Origin: Chloroflexota bacterium
GTDB lineage: Bacteria; Chloroflexota; Dehalococcoidia; Lucifugimonadales; JACPCK01
Assembly (NCBI GenBank): GCA_016179845.1
Contig: JACPCK010000048.1
Span: 1 to 60,009, forward strand
DNA: 60,009 nucleotides
Reading direction: 5' to 3'
The translations under genes were made by a program, and so were the position numbers. Under the pieces are notes generated by a model that had not been told where the DNA came from, did not search any database, and worked only from the letters and a program-made list of their open reading frames with translations. Shown in pieces: positions 1-8,709 of the stretch; the stretch's first letter is position 1, and each line of letters opens with the position of its first letter.

Positions 1-1
1 C

Positions 2-55
2 TGCAAGGGTGTGAGGGAGACCTATCTGAGCAACGGGCTTGCTGCCCTAGAATGA
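2..55 (+). CDS. 3' end of an unidentified gene (partial)
   Basis: Frame 2 is open from the window edge and ends at TGA 53-55 after 17 codons (peptide CKGVRETYLSNGLAALE). The composition looks like a natural C-terminus, but the piece is too short to identify. The following 206 bases up to the next gene hold no recognisable element apart from AGAATGACA-type motifs, which also occur elsewhere in the window. Confidence 0.25.
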   Translation, partial: CKGVRETYLSNGLAALE

Positions 56-261
56 CACCGGTCTTCCCACCACCCTCTTCAAAGATACAAGAATGACAGC
101 CGAAAGGCCCTGGGGGCGGGGGAAAGCTGTCACTTTGCCGATCCACCAGCGTTCCAGTGCGGGGATAGAGACCTTCTGCCCAGAGTAAAGGGCAAAAGAC
201 GTGCCAGGGGCGCCTGCTAGAATATCGCTGTGGAGCGAGTCCCAGTGAGGAGGCTAAGGCC

Positions 262-612
262 GTGAGCGAGCGGAGTGAGGAGATGGTTAAGCTGGTCACC
301 TCTCAGGGTGAGCCCGGGGCCCGCTTGGCAGAGCAGCGCCTCCTTGAGGCGGGCGTACCGGCGTTTCTGAGGCCCGAAGGGCTTCACCTTGGAGGGGCCT
401 TGCAGGCCGCCTACTTTTCCCTATGGGTAAGGGCAGTGGATGTGCCCCATGCCAGGGAGGTGCTGGGACTGGAGGATACTACCCCCGTAGAGTCTCTGGA
501 GCGGGCCCGCTCGAGGCCGTGGCCGGGGGCTATAGTGGCCCTCCTCATCGTTGCTGGCCTGGCCCTGGCTCTGGGACTTGTGGAGCTGCTACTGAATGTG
601 ATCTTTCGCTAG
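262..612 (+). CDS. DUF2007-like small membrane-anchored protein
   Basis: A 116-residue protein. Residues about 8-68 resemble the DUF2007 'putative signal transducing protein' fold: a short beta-alpha-beta unit beginning MVKLVTSQGEPGARLAEQ. Residues about 88-112 form one strongly hydrophobic segment, so it is probably anchored in the membrane with the domain in the cytoplasm. The GTG at 262 lies about 10 bases after a GAGGAGG sequence; ATG 283 (MVKLV) is an alternative start closer to the domain edge. No molecular function is established for the family. It ends 3 bases from the convergent peroxiredoxin gene, so it is not in an operon with it. Confidence 0.6.
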   Translation: MSERSEEMVKLVTSQGEPGARLAEQRLLEAGVPAFLRPEGLHLGGALQAAYFSLWVRAVDVPHAREVLGLEDTTPVESLERARSRPWPGAIVALLIVAGLALALGLVELLLNVIFR

Positions 613-615
613 GCG

Positions 616-1071
616 TCACAGCAGGCCCAGGGCCTGGAACAGCTCCATGAGCTGGCCCATGTTGCCTGGCTGGTACCAGGGTATGGCCAGAGTCACCTGA
701 CACTGCCCATCGATCACAAAGAGGGCCCTGTTGCTGCGGCGCCCGTCCTCAGAGACCACGCCGTACAGCCGGGCCACCTCCAGCTTCTCGTCGCTGGCCA
801 GAGGGAAGGGACAGCCCCCCATGGCCTCAGCAAACCGCTGGTGGGACTCCAGGTTGTCTGCGCTGATGGCCACCACCTGGGCTCCGCTGCCGGCTATAGC
901 GCTGTACTCCTCCTTCAAGGAGGAGAGCTCCTGGATTCAGCCGGGGGTGGCGTCCTCTCTGTAGAAGGCCAGCACCACTTTTCCCTTGGCGGCCAGGTCC
1001 CTCAGGAGAATGTCGCCGTGGGTGCTGGGCAGAAGAAAGTCAGGGGCCCTCTGGCCCACCTCGATGGCCAC
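616..1071 (-). CDS. selenocysteine-containing peroxiredoxin (TPGU type)
   Basis: A 151-residue peroxiredoxin of the AhpC/TSA-Bcp group when UGA at 937-939 is read as selenocysteine (residue 45). N-terminal part: VAIEVGQRAPDFLLPSTHGD. Active site: FYREDATPGU, where relatives have Cys in (T)xxPxxT/TPGC motifs. C-terminal part: thioredoxin fold ending in ALGLL. Homology to peroxiredoxins is continuous on both sides of the UGA, with no frameshift. GTG 1071 starts one base after the stop of the upstream flavodoxin gene, which implies translational coupling. A hairpin lies 18-20 nt after the UGA. Expected role: reduction of hydrogen peroxide or organic peroxides in the cytoplasm. A conventional annotation would call only the downstream fragment from about 918. 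Selenocysteine is inferred; a nonsense mutation is the alternative. Confidence 0.85.
907..925 (-). promoter_or_regulatory. candidate bacterial SECIS hairpin of peroxiredoxin 1
   Basis: On the coding strand CTCCTCC-TTGAA-GGAGGAG forms a perfect 7-bp stem, or 8 bp with loop TGA. Its apical loop begins 18-20 nt after the UGA at 937-939. This matches the published spacing window for bacterial SECIS (about 16-37 nt), and the shorter loop has G as its second base. It lies inside the coding region, as bacterial SECIS elements do. Confidence 0.6.
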
Positions 1072-1072
1072 A

Positions 1073-1591
1073 CTAGGTATCCTTTCGCAGTTCCCGAAGG
1101 GCTGAGGCGACCGTGGCCACCCTTTTGCCCAGGACTCTGGCCTGATCCAGGTCCTCCTCGGTCAAGGGACCGGCTGCGGTAGCACCGTAGTAGGAGCCGG
1201 AAAGACGCATCTTCTCGCTCCAGGGTAGGCCTACTACAATCATGCCGCAGGCCAGCATCCAGTGGATCAAGGAGAGGAGGGTGAACTCCAGGCCGGAGTG
1301 CCTGCCCCTCCCTGAAGTGAAGGCGGCCCCTACCTTTCCTGCCAGGGCGCCCTGCTCCCAGAGATCGCCCTGCTGGTCCAGCCACTCTTTCAGGGTAGCC
1401 GTAATGCCCGTCCAGTTAGGCGAACCCAGAATGATAGCGTGGGCCGCAAGGAGGTCTTCCCGGGATGCAGCCTCCACGGGGCGCAGGAGGGCTTTGCTCC
1501 CCGCTACCCTGGCGATGCCCTCCTCCAGCGCGTGGGCCAATGCATTTATCTGGGGGGTCCTGCCGTCGTACAGGATAAGGATATGGGTCAT
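1073..1591 (-). CDS. flavodoxin-like NAD(P)H-quinone reductase family protein
   Basis: A 172-residue protein of the flavodoxin/WrbA fold. The N-terminal strand MTHILILYDGRT precedes the FMN phosphate loop, although the usual SxTGNT is replaced by GRTPQI. The middle motif IILGSPNWTGITATLKEW corresponds to the family's PxYxG region that contacts flavin. TSGRGRHSGLE follows. It probably binds FMN and transfers electrons in the cytoplasm. It is the first gene of a two-gene unit with the Sec-peroxiredoxin, whose GTG begins one base after this TAG. An electron-supply role for peroxide detoxification is an inference from linkage only. Confidence 0.75.
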   Translation of the reverse strand: MTHILILYDGRTPQINALAHALEEGIARVAGSKALLRPVEAASREDLLAAHAIILGSPNWTGITATLKEWLDQQGDLWEQGALAGKVGAAFTSGRGRHSGLEFTLLSLIHWMLACGMIVVGLPWSEKMRLSGSYYGATAAGPLTEEDLDQARVLGKRVATVASALRELRKDT

Positions 1592-1795
1592 GAAGCCGCC
1601 TCGGGTGTCTTGCCAGAGGACGTTGCGGGCCTACCGCACCCTGGCGAGGCCAGTATACCACGCAGCTATGACTCGGTGACCAGGCGACGACTAGAAGCTA
1701 TTCGGGAATTCCGCCAGGACGCAGTCTATTACCCCTCCCCAATGTGTTGGTTCCCTCCCGCCCACCCCGAACTGCGTTCGGCAGCGCCCCTCCCC

Positions 1796-1829
1796 AAAAG
1801 GGGGAAGGATTTTACGAATCGGCTCTAGT
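1796..1829. repeat. short interspersed repeat overlapping a stop codon (copy 1)
   Basis: The plus-strand sequence from AAAAGG through GAATCGGCTCTAGT is nearly identical to 41782-41814. In both copies the CTA within GGCTCTAGT is the stop codon of the leftward gene (the cupredoxin here, pth there). Next to this copy, 1766-1781 can form a CCGAAC/GTTCGG hairpin that could act as terminator for the cupredoxin gene. Confidence 0.55.
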
Positions 1830-2583
1830 AGGAGTACGAGATGTCCGGCGTCGAGGTGGGTGTTGGGGTGGCGCCGGGAAGGGCGGTGGGCGTAGGCGCA
1901 GGCAGAGTCTCCACTACCTGGATGGTCCCTGACATGCTGGGCTGGTGGAACTGGCAGAGGAAGGCGATGGCCTTGGTCTCGTTGAAGGTGACTGGCTGGG
2001 TGCTTCGGGTCTGGCCTCCGGAGATTGTCACATCGATTCCCAAAGCGGCGGCGGTGAACGTGTGGCTCACGTCCTCGCTGGCAACGGTGAAGCGCACGGT
2101 TTCTCCCTTCTTGATGAAGACGGGCTCCGATGTACCAGGGTTGAAGCGGGCCAGCCTGGCGGCCAGCTTTATCTCTCTCACCTGGGTTACGGTTGTGGCT
2201 GTGGGGGGTGGCGGCAGGGGAGTCGCCGTTGGCGTAGGGGTGGCTAGAGGCAATGGTGTAGAAGTGGGCGTTGGAGTGGGTGGAACGGTCGCAGGAGTGG
2301 GGGATGGGGGTGGTGCAGGCGTTCGAGTCGGGGCCAGGGATGGAATAGCTGTGGGCAATGGTGTAGAAGCGGGCGTGGAGGTAGGGATGGGGGTGGAAGT
2401 GGGGAGGGCCTGAGTGGGGGCGGGCGAGGGCTGAGGTGTCGGTGTGAGAGGGGCAGGCGTTGCCGTGGGGACGGGCGTTGGCGACGGCAAGGGCGTAGGC
2501 GTGGCGTTCTGGCAGGCCAGAAGCAGCACCAGCAGTGCGACACCTATTAACATTGCTCTTATCATGGGCCCTCCCTTGGACAT
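1825..2583 (-). CDS. cupredoxin-domain lipoprotein with long Thr-Pro linker
   Basis: A 252-residue exported protein. Signal peptide with lipobox LVLLLAC (lipidation Cys about residue 24), then about 110 residues of Pro/Thr/Ser/Ala linker, then a type I copper cupredoxin domain of about 90 residues, then a second short Thr-Pro tail. Likely copper ligands are His in VSHTF and the Cys, His and Met of LCQFHQPSM. It probably sits on the outer face of the membrane as an electron carrier or copper protein. Two starts have good ribosome sites: ATG 2583 (GGAGAG) and ATG 2565 ([13 protein letters not shown]). It is the last gene downstream of the sigma/anti-sigma cluster and may be controlled by it. 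Confidence 0.85.
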   Translation of the reverse strand: MSKGGPMIRAMLIGVALLVLLLACQNATPTPLPSPTPVPTATPAPLTPTPQPSPAPTQALPTSTPIPTSTPASTPLPTAIPSLAPTRTPAPPPSPTPATVPPTPTPTSTPLPLATPTPTATPLPPPPTATTVTQVREIKLAARLARFNPGTSEPVFIKKGETVRFTVASEDVSHTFTAAALGIDVTISGGQTRSTQPVTFNETKAIAFLCQFHQPSMSGTIQVVETLPAPTPTALPGATPTPTSTPDISYSY

Positions 2584-2671
2584 TGCTTCTCTCCAGGCGC
2601 TGGGCGTCTCGGAGTGGGGTAAGACCCAGCGCCTGAAGAGGGGCTACATCTAAATATACGTTTGATAACCC

Positions 2672-3853
2672 CTAGGCGGATTTGCGGGTGCGCTGCCTGA
2701 GCAGAAGAATGCCTCCTGCCAGGAAGGAGGCGCCCAGAAGTAGAGCTATGCCAAGGAAGGGCCGCGTGCTGACATCGCCCACTTTAGGTGGTGCGGGGGC
2801 CGCGGTGGGCGTGGGCGTAGGCGCAGGCTGCGCTGGTGGCGCTGCTGCCAGGGAGAAGATGGCCAGGTTCTGGCTGTGTTCGTAGGCTATCGGGAGGCCG
2901 GACTCACCGCGGACCAGATCGATCCGGCCGTTGCCGTCGGCGTCGAAGCCCGAGATGGCTTTATCCATATCGGGCTTTGCCACGCCTAGCAGTGTGAGGG
3001 CCACGGTGAGGTCGTTGGCCCGGGCCGCCGGGATTGCCCAGTCGCGCACCCTTCCGGCCCAGTCCAGGATGTTGTTGGAGGAGTCAGTTACGTGGGGGCC
3101 GTGAAGCTTCACTATGGGATCGTTGGGCAGGGCGGTGCTCATGAGGCCCACATGGGCGATGGCGCCCTTGAAGTACTCCAGTACCCCATTGCCGTCGCCC
3201 GGGTTGACGGTCTGGCCGTCGCCGTCCAAGTCACCGTAGTTGGGGCCCTTGGAGCCCTCGATGATATTGACCACGTGCTCGGCGTGGCTTCTGGCACCTG
3301 TGAGGTTTCCTTTCTGAGCATCGCTCAAGGCCAGGTTCAGGTGCTGCTGGGCCAGCCTGAGCTGCTCCCTACCGCCTACCACAAAGCCCTTCTTATCTGG
3401 GCTGGGGTCCCATCGATAGAGGAGGTGGCGTGCGTGGGTGGCCACAGGGCCTGGAAGGGTGTACTCAAAGGCCACGTCTGCGGAAGGCTTGGCCGGCTCG
3501 GGGTCAGGAGAGGGCTCAATAGTGATTCGGACCGTGTTGTAGGAGCCCAGCAGGTTTTGCCCATTGGGAGAGGTATAGGTGTGGGAGACGCGTCCGTCAG
3601 CGCTGACGGAGATGATGCCGATGCTAGTGGCAGTCTTGGCGTCGTCGGAGACGAGCCACCCCTCGTAGGCTTTGCCTGAAGCCGGTCTCTCCACCTCTGT
3701 CATGGCGACGACCAGCCTGTCGCTGAGGGCAGAAGCGTCCCTGAAAACGGCGGTGCCCTTGCCCGTCACGGCCAGGGCCAGGCTGACAGGAACGGCCAGG
3801 CTCACGGAAAGTACCAAGGCCAGGGTCAGGTACAGCCAGAAACTCCTCGTCAT
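2672..3853 (-). CDS. surface protein with RskA-like domain, EF-hand-like repeats and C-terminal TM
   Basis: 393 residues. N-terminal signal or TM segment (about 5-30). A domain at about 31-125 follows the extracytoplasmic RskA pattern of the neighbouring anti-sigma factor: KAYEGWLVSDD, a G-rich middle, then VRITIEPSPDPEPAKPS. Two Ca2+-loop-like motifs, DLDGDGQTVNPGDGNG and FDADGNGRIDL, resemble dockerin or EF-hand loops. A Pro/Thr linker and one C-terminal TM (about 363-386) ending RQRTRKSA follow. It lacks the zinc-finger anti-sigma domain, so it is not itself an anti-sigma factor. It is probably cell-surface anchored. A decoy, sensor or structural partner of the anti-sigma factor is a guess from the shared domain and adjacency. 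Confidence 0.7.
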   Translation of the reverse strand: MTRSFWLYLTLALVLSVSLAVPVSLALAVTGKGTAVFRDASALSDRLVVAMTEVERPASGKAYEGWLVSDDAKTATSIGIISVSADGRVSHTYTSPNGQNLLGSYNTVRITIEPSPDPEPAKPSADVAFEYTLPGPVATHARHLLYRWDPSPDKKGFVVGGREQLRLAQQHLNLALSDAQKGNLTGARSHAEHVVNIIEGSKGPNYGDLDGDGQTVNPGDGNGVLEYFKGAIAHVGLMSTALPNDPIVKLHGPHVTDSSNNILDWAGRVRDWAIPAARANDLTVALTLLGVAKPDMDKAISGFDADGNGRIDLVRGESGLPIAYEHSQNLAIFSLAAAPPAQPAPTPTPTAAPAPPKVGDVSTRPFLGIALLLGASFLAGGILLLRQRTRKSA

Positions 3854-3878
3854 CAGTTCCCCCCATGCTGTGAATTTT

Positions 3879-4631
3879 CTATTGCTGGATATCTCCCCCC
3901 ATTATTCGGGGGGTGCTAGGAGCCACGTTTCCTGCCGTTGGCTCAACGGTAATGCCGAGGGCCCGATAGCTGAGGACCTGTATTGGTGGGCGTATTCTCA
4001 GGATGCCCCAGCCCGATTCGTCCACTGCAAAGAGGCCTGCGCTGACGCGTTCCTCGTCCCTGAGGAGCCATACCTGGTATGCTTTGTCCGGAGGGAGAGG
4101 TCTCATCCCGGCGGCGACGATGTAGGTGCCCTTCAACTCGGGGTTCATGAGAAGCATGCCATAGGAATCGGGGGACTCCTGGGTACCGGAGAGCAGCACG
4201 ACCCTGGTGCCGGGTGTGACAACGTAGTAGAGCATGCTCCTGTTCTGCTGGAGAGCCAGAGAAATGCTGCGGTTCTGCTCCGCCAGCCGGTCCAGCCTGT
4301 CGGTCAGGTAATAGGCGTACCAGCCTGCTAGCAAGAGCGAGACGGTGAAGAAGGCAGCCAGGGCATAGCCCATCCTCAGGGGCGGCCAGGGGCGGGGCCG
4401 GGGAATGCCGCCGCGCCGGGCCTGGGCCATGATGCCCTGGAGGAGGCCTGATGGCGGGGCTACCTGAGGGGGCAGATATGCCAGGCTGGAGGCGGCCTCT
4501 TGCAGCTCCTTTACACTGTACAAGCAGGAATCACAGCGGTTCAGGTGGCGCTTGACGGCCCTTCTTTCGCCCGGTGCGAGAGCCCCGGCGACGCAGGCCT
4601 CCAGGAGCTCTTCAAGGTATTCGTGTCTCAT
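3879..4631 (-). CDS. RskA-family anti-sigma factor (zinc-finger ZAS domain, single TM)
   Basis: 250 residues. N-terminal ZAS domain at about 1-45 with the HxxxCxxC zinc site in RHLNRCDSC, which holds the sigma factor. One TM at about 83-108. Extracytoplasmic RskA domain at about 150-250, with DKAYQVWLLRDEERVSAGLF and ITVEPTAGN. It should hold the ECF sigma factor at the membrane until a signal releases it by proteolysis. It starts 6 bases after the sigma gene, which is normal for such pairs, so both are probably co-transcribed and autoregulated. Confidence 0.9.
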   Translation of the reverse strand: MRHEYLEELLEACVAGALAPGERRAVKRHLNRCDSCLYSVKELQEAASSLAYLPPQVAPPSGLLQGIMAQARRGGIPRPRPWPPLRMGYALAAFFTVSLLLAGWYAYYLTDRLDRLAEQNRSISLALQQNRSMLYYVVTPGTRVVLLSGTQESPDSYGMLLMNPELKGTYIVAAGMRPLPPDKAYQVWLLRDEERVSAGLFAVDESGWGILRIRPPIQVLSYRALGITVEPTAGNVAPSTPRIMGGDIQQ

Positions 4632-4637
4632 AGCTCT

Positions 4638-5243
4638 CTACCGGTCCCCTTTAGACAAGAGGCCCCTCATCTTTTGCATGGCCAGCCGGATGCGCGTCTT
4701 TACTGTTCCCAAGGGCTGGCCAAGCTGGCGGGCGATCTCGCTATGGGAGTAGCCGTAGAAGAAGGCGAGGCGGATCACCTGCTGCTGCTCGGGCGGAAGC
4801 TGTGCTATGGCCCTGCGGGCGAGCGCCTGCTCCTCTGCGAGGAGGACAGGGACATCCAGGCCTACCTGGTCTGCCGCCAGATTTTCCAGGAAGCCTTCCT
4901 GCACGGGTGCCAGCTTGATCCTCCGTCGTCTTAGCTCGTCAATGGCGCGGTTCCTGGTCACGCTCACCAACCAGGGGAAAAGCCCTCCCCTGGCTGGATC
5001 GTACTGGGAAGGCCGGCGCCAGAGGGTGAGGAAGACGTCCTGAAGGACCTCCTCGGCCCTGCTGCCGTCCTTGAGGATATGAAGGGCCAGGGAGAAGAGG
5101 GCGCGGGCGTGTCTGGTGTACACGGCCTCCAGGGCGGCCTCTCTCCCAAGGACAATGAGGGCCATCAGCTCCTCGTCGGCCAGATGCTGGAGGGCCACCT
5201 CATCCCTCGCCAGGGAGAGGTGCGTCTGCAACAGGCTCTCCAT
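4638..5243 (-). CDS. ECF RNA polymerase sigma factor (SigK/RpoE type)
   Basis: 201 residues with sigma region 2 (AVYTRHARALFSLALHILKD, EEVLQDVFLTLWRRP), the region 2.4 stretch GGLFPWLVSVTRNRAIDELR, and region 4 helix-turn-helix (LPPEQQQVIRLAFFYGYSHSEIARQLGQPLGTVKTRIRLAMQKMR). The region 4 stretch is described here, not quoted in full for use. It directs transcription of a small stress regulon. It is first in the order sigma factor, anti-sigma factor, RskA-like surface protein, cupredoxin. Gaps of 6, 25 and about 88 bases suggest one transcription unit. The 83 bases upstream show no clear -35/-10 pair. Confidence 0.93.
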   Translation of the reverse strand: MESLLQTHLSLARDEVALQHLADEELMALIVLGREAALEAVYTRHARALFSLALHILKDGSRAEEVLQDVFLTLWRRPSQYDPARGGLFPWLVSVTRNRAIDELRRRRIKLAPVQEGFLENLAADQVGLDVPVLLAEEQALARRAIAQLPPEQQQVIRLAFFYGYSHSEIARQLGQPLGTVKTRIRLAMQKMRGLLSKGDR

Positions 5244-5326
5244 ACAGAATATACGAGGCTGGGCTGGCTCTGGATCTCCTCAACGAGCGTGTAGCCTTCA
5301 TCCAGCTACCAAGGTAGGACGCATCT

Positions 5327-6394
5327 CTATCCAAGAGCATGAAGGCGGCGCGGGTTTTCCACCGTCATGGTGTGTATCTCGGAGGGAGAGACGCCCAGGG
5401 CTCTGAGCCAGGGCAGGATGTTTTCCAGCAGGTGGGAGTAGCCCCATCCTCCGTAGGCCTTATAGGTGGTCTTGAAGGCCACTTCCGAGGCGAGGAGGAC
5501 CCTACTGGCGTAGCCAGCGTGGAGGAGCTCCAGGACGGTTCGCACCTCCTCCTTGTCGGGCGGGAAGCCCAGGCCGGGGCCGTAGACGCTTTCCAGGAAC
5601 TCCTCATGGCCGAACTCATCGTAGGAGACGAAGCCCAGACCCCGGCGCAGGACCCTCTTGGCCGCCTCGACGGGGTACATGGTCATGTGGGACATGTAGC
5701 ACCTGGAGAGGTCCGCCCCCTCCCGCTCCAGGACGTCCAGGTAGGTGTCCAGGTGGTCGTGGAGGGGTGGGGCGCGGAAGGCGGTGTTGGGATGGATGGT
5801 GAGGGAGACTCCGGTGGCCTTCTGAGCGCGCGCTGCGGCCCGCAGGGCCTTCTCCTCTCCCGGCTGGAAGGGCTCGTGCGGGAGGCCGCTCATGCCCAGC
5901 TCTCCGATGTTGCCTGCCCTGACGCCGGTATCTCCTATGCCTTCGGTGATCTCCTTGACCATGGCCTCCGCCAGCTCCTCCACTCTCCTCTGGGCCAACT
6001 CCGGCGGCTGGGCCGCCTGAAGGTACCAGCCCGTGGAGGCCACAATGTGGAGACCCGTGGCCCGTGAGACCCTCTGCATGGCCAGGGGGTCCCGGCCCAT
6101 GCCGGGAAGGTCGAGGCAGACCATGGTCTGGCCCCCGGCGTACCTGTACTCGGCAGCCTCCTTTGTGGCCAGGTCCAGGTCATCCTGGAGGAGGTTGTCC
6201 TTGAAGAGGGTGGCGTTGCGGCGTACCAGGCCCAGGTTCTGGAGGGTGATCTTGCTCTCGCTGAGTCCCTGAAGGTAGGCCGAGTCGGGAGGACGAAAGA
6301 AACAGAGGAGGTTCAGGGTCAGGTGGACATGGGACATGGTGATGCCCATCTGGGAGGAGTCGATGGGGCCCAGAACGGTGGTCACGGTGGCCAT
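5327..6394 (-). CDS. phosphotriesterase-family amidohydrolase (PHP/lactonase-like)
   Basis: 355 residues of the phosphotriesterase-related TIM-barrel family. Metal-site elements: first-strand HxH (SHVHL), bridging Glu in GNIGELGMSG, His in TIHPN, and His in YMSHM. The last-strand ligand is normally Asp in an SxDxxxK pattern; here it reads ASEVAFK, so Asp is replaced by Glu. The conserved YGGWGYSHLLENILPWL follows. Probably a two-metal hydrolase of lactones, esters or related xenobiotics in the cytoplasm. It lies 250 bases downstream of the dpp-type operon, on the same strand. A second, more canonical paralogue is at 25336-26436. Confidence 0.88.
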   Translation of the reverse strand: MATVTTVLGPIDSSQMGITMSHVHLTLNLLCFFRPPDSAYLQGLSESKITLQNLGLVRRNATLFKDNLLQDDLDLATKEAAEYRYAGGQTMVCLDLPGMGRDPLAMQRVSRATGLHIVASTGWYLQAAQPPELAQRRVEELAEAMVKEITEGIGDTGVRAGNIGELGMSGLPHEPFQPGEEKALRAAARAQKATGVSLTIHPNTAFRAPPLHDHLDTYLDVLEREGADLSRCYMSHMTMYPVEAAKRVLRRGLGFVSYDEFGHEEFLESVYGPGLGFPPDKEEVRTVLELLHAGYASRVLLASEVAFKTTYKAYGGWGYSHLLENILPWLRALGVSPSEIHTMTVENPRRLHALG

Positions 6395-6643
6395 GCTTGT
6401 GTCTCCTTTCCGCGTCCTGCTGATCCTTGTCTAGCAGGGTGATGAATCCCGATGCCTCGGGACTTTTGGGGGGCATTGTACACCTTGCAGTGGTCCTAAA
6501 AGCTATTGGGGAGACCCTTCACCCCCTGAGTCCCTGTTTCGACTTCGCTCAGGGCCTGGAGCGGGTTTCCGAACGGCGGCAGCAAGGGGGTTTAGCGGGG
6601 GCATCCCGAAGGTGGGTGGCAGTCCCTTGAGCGTGCAGAGGCT

Positions 6644-7648
6644 CTACACCCTTATGCAGGCGACCCAGTGGTTGGCAGAGACCTCCCGAAGGGGAGGGAT
6701 GGCGCCGCGGCAGTCCTGGACCATGATGGGGCAGCGGGTGTGGAAGACGCAGCCGGAGGGAGGGTTCATGGGGCTGGGCACGTCGCCGGTGAGGATGATG
6801 CGCTCCCTCCGGGCCTCAGTCCTGGGGTCGGGAACAGGGACGGCGGAGAGGAGGGCCCGGGTGTATGGATGGAGCGGGTTGTCGAAAAGCTCGTCGCTGT
6901 TGGCCATCTCCATGAGCTTGCCCAGGTACATGACGGCGACGCGGTCGCTGATGTGGCGGACCACGGCGAGGTCGTGGGCGATGAACAGGTAGGTGAGGCC
7001 GAAGCGCTCCTGGAGCTCCTCCAGGAGGTTAATGATCTGGCCCTGGATGGAGACGTCCAGGGCGGAGACGGGCTCGTCGCAGACGATTAGCTGGGGGTTG
7101 ACGGCCAGGGCCCTGGCGATGCCGATGCGCTGGCGCTGGCCGCCGCTGAACTCGTGGGGGTAGCGGTCGGCCATGAAGGGGTTGAGGCCGACCAGCTCCA
7201 GGAGCTCGATGACGCGGTCGCGGTACTCGCCCTTGCTGCGGGCCAAGCGGTGGACGACGAGAGGCTCGCCGATGATGTTGCCGGCAGTCATGCGTGGGTT
7301 GAGGGAGGTGTAGGGGTCCTGGAAGATGATCTGCATCTGGCGGCGCATGGCCCGGAGCTCGCGGGGCCGGAGCCTGCCCAGGTCCTGGCCTTCAAAGAGG
7401 ACTTGGCCTGAGGTGGGCCTGAGGAGGTGGAGGAGGCAGCGGCCGACAGTGGTCTTGCCGCAGCCGCTCTCGCCCACCAGGCCGAGGGTCTCTTTGCGGC
7501 GTATGGAGAAGCTGACATCGTCGACGGCCTTGACATCGGCCACCTTGCGCTGAAAGAGGACACCGGAGGTGACGGGGAAGTACATCTTGAGGTGCTGCAC
7601 GTCCACCAGGAGGTTGTCAGAGCCGGTGGCCCCGCTGCTCTGGGTCAT
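6644..7648 (-). CDS. peptide/nickel-type ABC transporter ATPase (DppF-like)
   Basis: 334 residues. Walker [10 protein letters not shown], signature [15 protein letters not shown], Walker [14 protein letters not shown]-loop FIAHDL, and the C-terminal oligopeptide-type extension [18 protein letters not shown]. It powers uptake through the DppB/DppC-type permeases encoded upstream. Its ATG overlaps the end of the preceding ATPase gene by 4 bases, so it is translationally coupled. It is the last gene of the minus-strand operon that starts at 14962. The 250 bases downstream contain only a short TCCCGA/TCGGGA hairpin near 6447. Confidence 0.95.
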   Translation of the reverse strand: MTQSSGATGSDNLLVDVQHLKMYFPVTSGVLFQRKVADVKAVDDVSFSIRRKETLGLVGESGCGKTTVGRCLLHLLRPTSGQVLFEGQDLGRLRPRELRAMRRQMQIIFQDPYTSLNPRMTAGNIIGEPLVVHRLARSKGEYRDRVIELLELVGLNPFMADRYPHEFSGGQRQRIGIARALAVNPQLIVCDEPVSALDVSIQGQIINLLEELQERFGLTYLFIAHDLAVVRHISDRVAVMYLGKLMEMANSDELFDNPLHPYTRALLSAVPVPDPRTEARRERIILTGDVPSPMNPPSGCVFHTRCPIMVQDCRGAIPPLREVSANHWVACIRV

Positions 7649-8673
7649 GGGCTATCTCCCTGGCGCTGAGCCGTAGGAGACCTTTCGGTCAGGGTGTGGG
7701 CCACCCAGCAGGCTGAGGCGTGGCTCTCACCAACAGGGGTGAGGGGGGGCTCCTCCTGGGCGCAGCGGGCGACGGCGTAGGGGCATCTGGGGCGGAAGGA
7801 GCAGCCGGGGGCCAGGTGGGCCAGGTCGGGTGGCATGCCATCGATAGGGGTCAGCCGGGCTCTCTTGGGCTGATCCAGGCGCGGCACGGTAGCCAGGAGG
7901 CCAAGCGTGTAGGGATGGCGAGGGTTGCCGTAGATGTCCCTGGCGTAGCCCGTTTCCACGATCTTGCCGGCGTACATGATGTTGACCCGGTCTGCGTAGC
8001 GGGCAACGACACCCAGGTTGTGGGTGATGAGGATGACGGCGGTGCCGAGCTCAGTGGTGAGGCGCTTCAGCATCTCCAGGATCTGGGCCTGGATGGTGAC
8101 GTCCAGGGCGGTGGTAGGCTCGTCGGCCAGTAGTATACTCGGGTTGCAGCCCAGGGCCATTGCCAGCATGACCCGCTGGCGCATGCCGCCGCTGAACAGG
8201 TGGGGGTAGGAGTCGAGGGCTTTTTTCGGATCGGCTAGGCCAACGCGGGCCAGGAGTTCGCCGGCGCGGTCCCTGGCCTCTCTTCGGGTCAGCTTCAGGT
8301 GGGTCTCCAGGGCCTCGGTGATCTGGCGGCCTATTGTAAGGACTGGGTTGAGGGAGCTCATGGGCTCCTGGAAGACCATGGCGATGCGGCCGCCCCTGAT
8401 CTGGCGCATCTCGCGGTCCCTGAGCTTCAGGAGGTCAGAGCCCTCCAGGAGGACCTGGCCTCCCACTGTGCGTCCTGGAGGGTTGGGGATCAGGCGCATG
8501 ATGGACAGGGCGGTGACGGACTTGCCGCAGCCGCTCTCGCCTACCAGGCCCAGGGTTTCCCCCTCCTTGAGGTCGAAGCTGACACCGTCGACGGCCTTGA
8601 CGACGCCGTCCTGGGTGTAGAAGTAGGTGCGCAGGTCTCGCACCTCAAGGACGTTCCTGGTCGTTGTAGCCAC
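7645..8673 (-). CDS. peptide/nickel-type ABC transporter ATPase (DppD-like)
   Basis: 342 residues. Walker [10 protein letters not shown]-loop in [11 protein letters not shown], signature [15 protein letters not shown], Walker [16 protein letters not shown]-loop THNLGVV, and the Cys-containing C-terminal extension [18 protein letters not shown]. It forms a heterodimer with the adjacent DppF-like ATPase at the cytoplasmic face of the importer. It is separated from the upstream SDR gene by 36 bases. Confidence 0.95.
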   Translation of the reverse strand: MATTTRNVLEVRDLRTYFYTQDGVVKAVDGVSFDLKEGETLGLVGESGCGKSVTALSIMRLIPNPPGRTVGGQVLLEGSDLLKLRDREMRQIRGGRIAMVFQEPMSSLNPVLTIGRQITEALETHLKLTRREARDRAGELLARVGLADPKKALDSYPHLFSGGMRQRVMLAMALGCNPSILLADEPTTALDVTIQAQILEMLKRLTTELGTAVILITHNLGVVARYADRVNIMYAGKIVETGYARDIYGNPRHPYTLGLLATVPRLDQPKRARLTPIDGMPPDLAHLAPGCSFRPRCPYAVARCAQEEPPLTPVGESHASACWVAHTLTERSPTAQRQGDSP

Positions 8674-8709
8674 AGCTTTAGCAGTCCTCTTTCCAGTCTA
8701 CTTTCCAGT

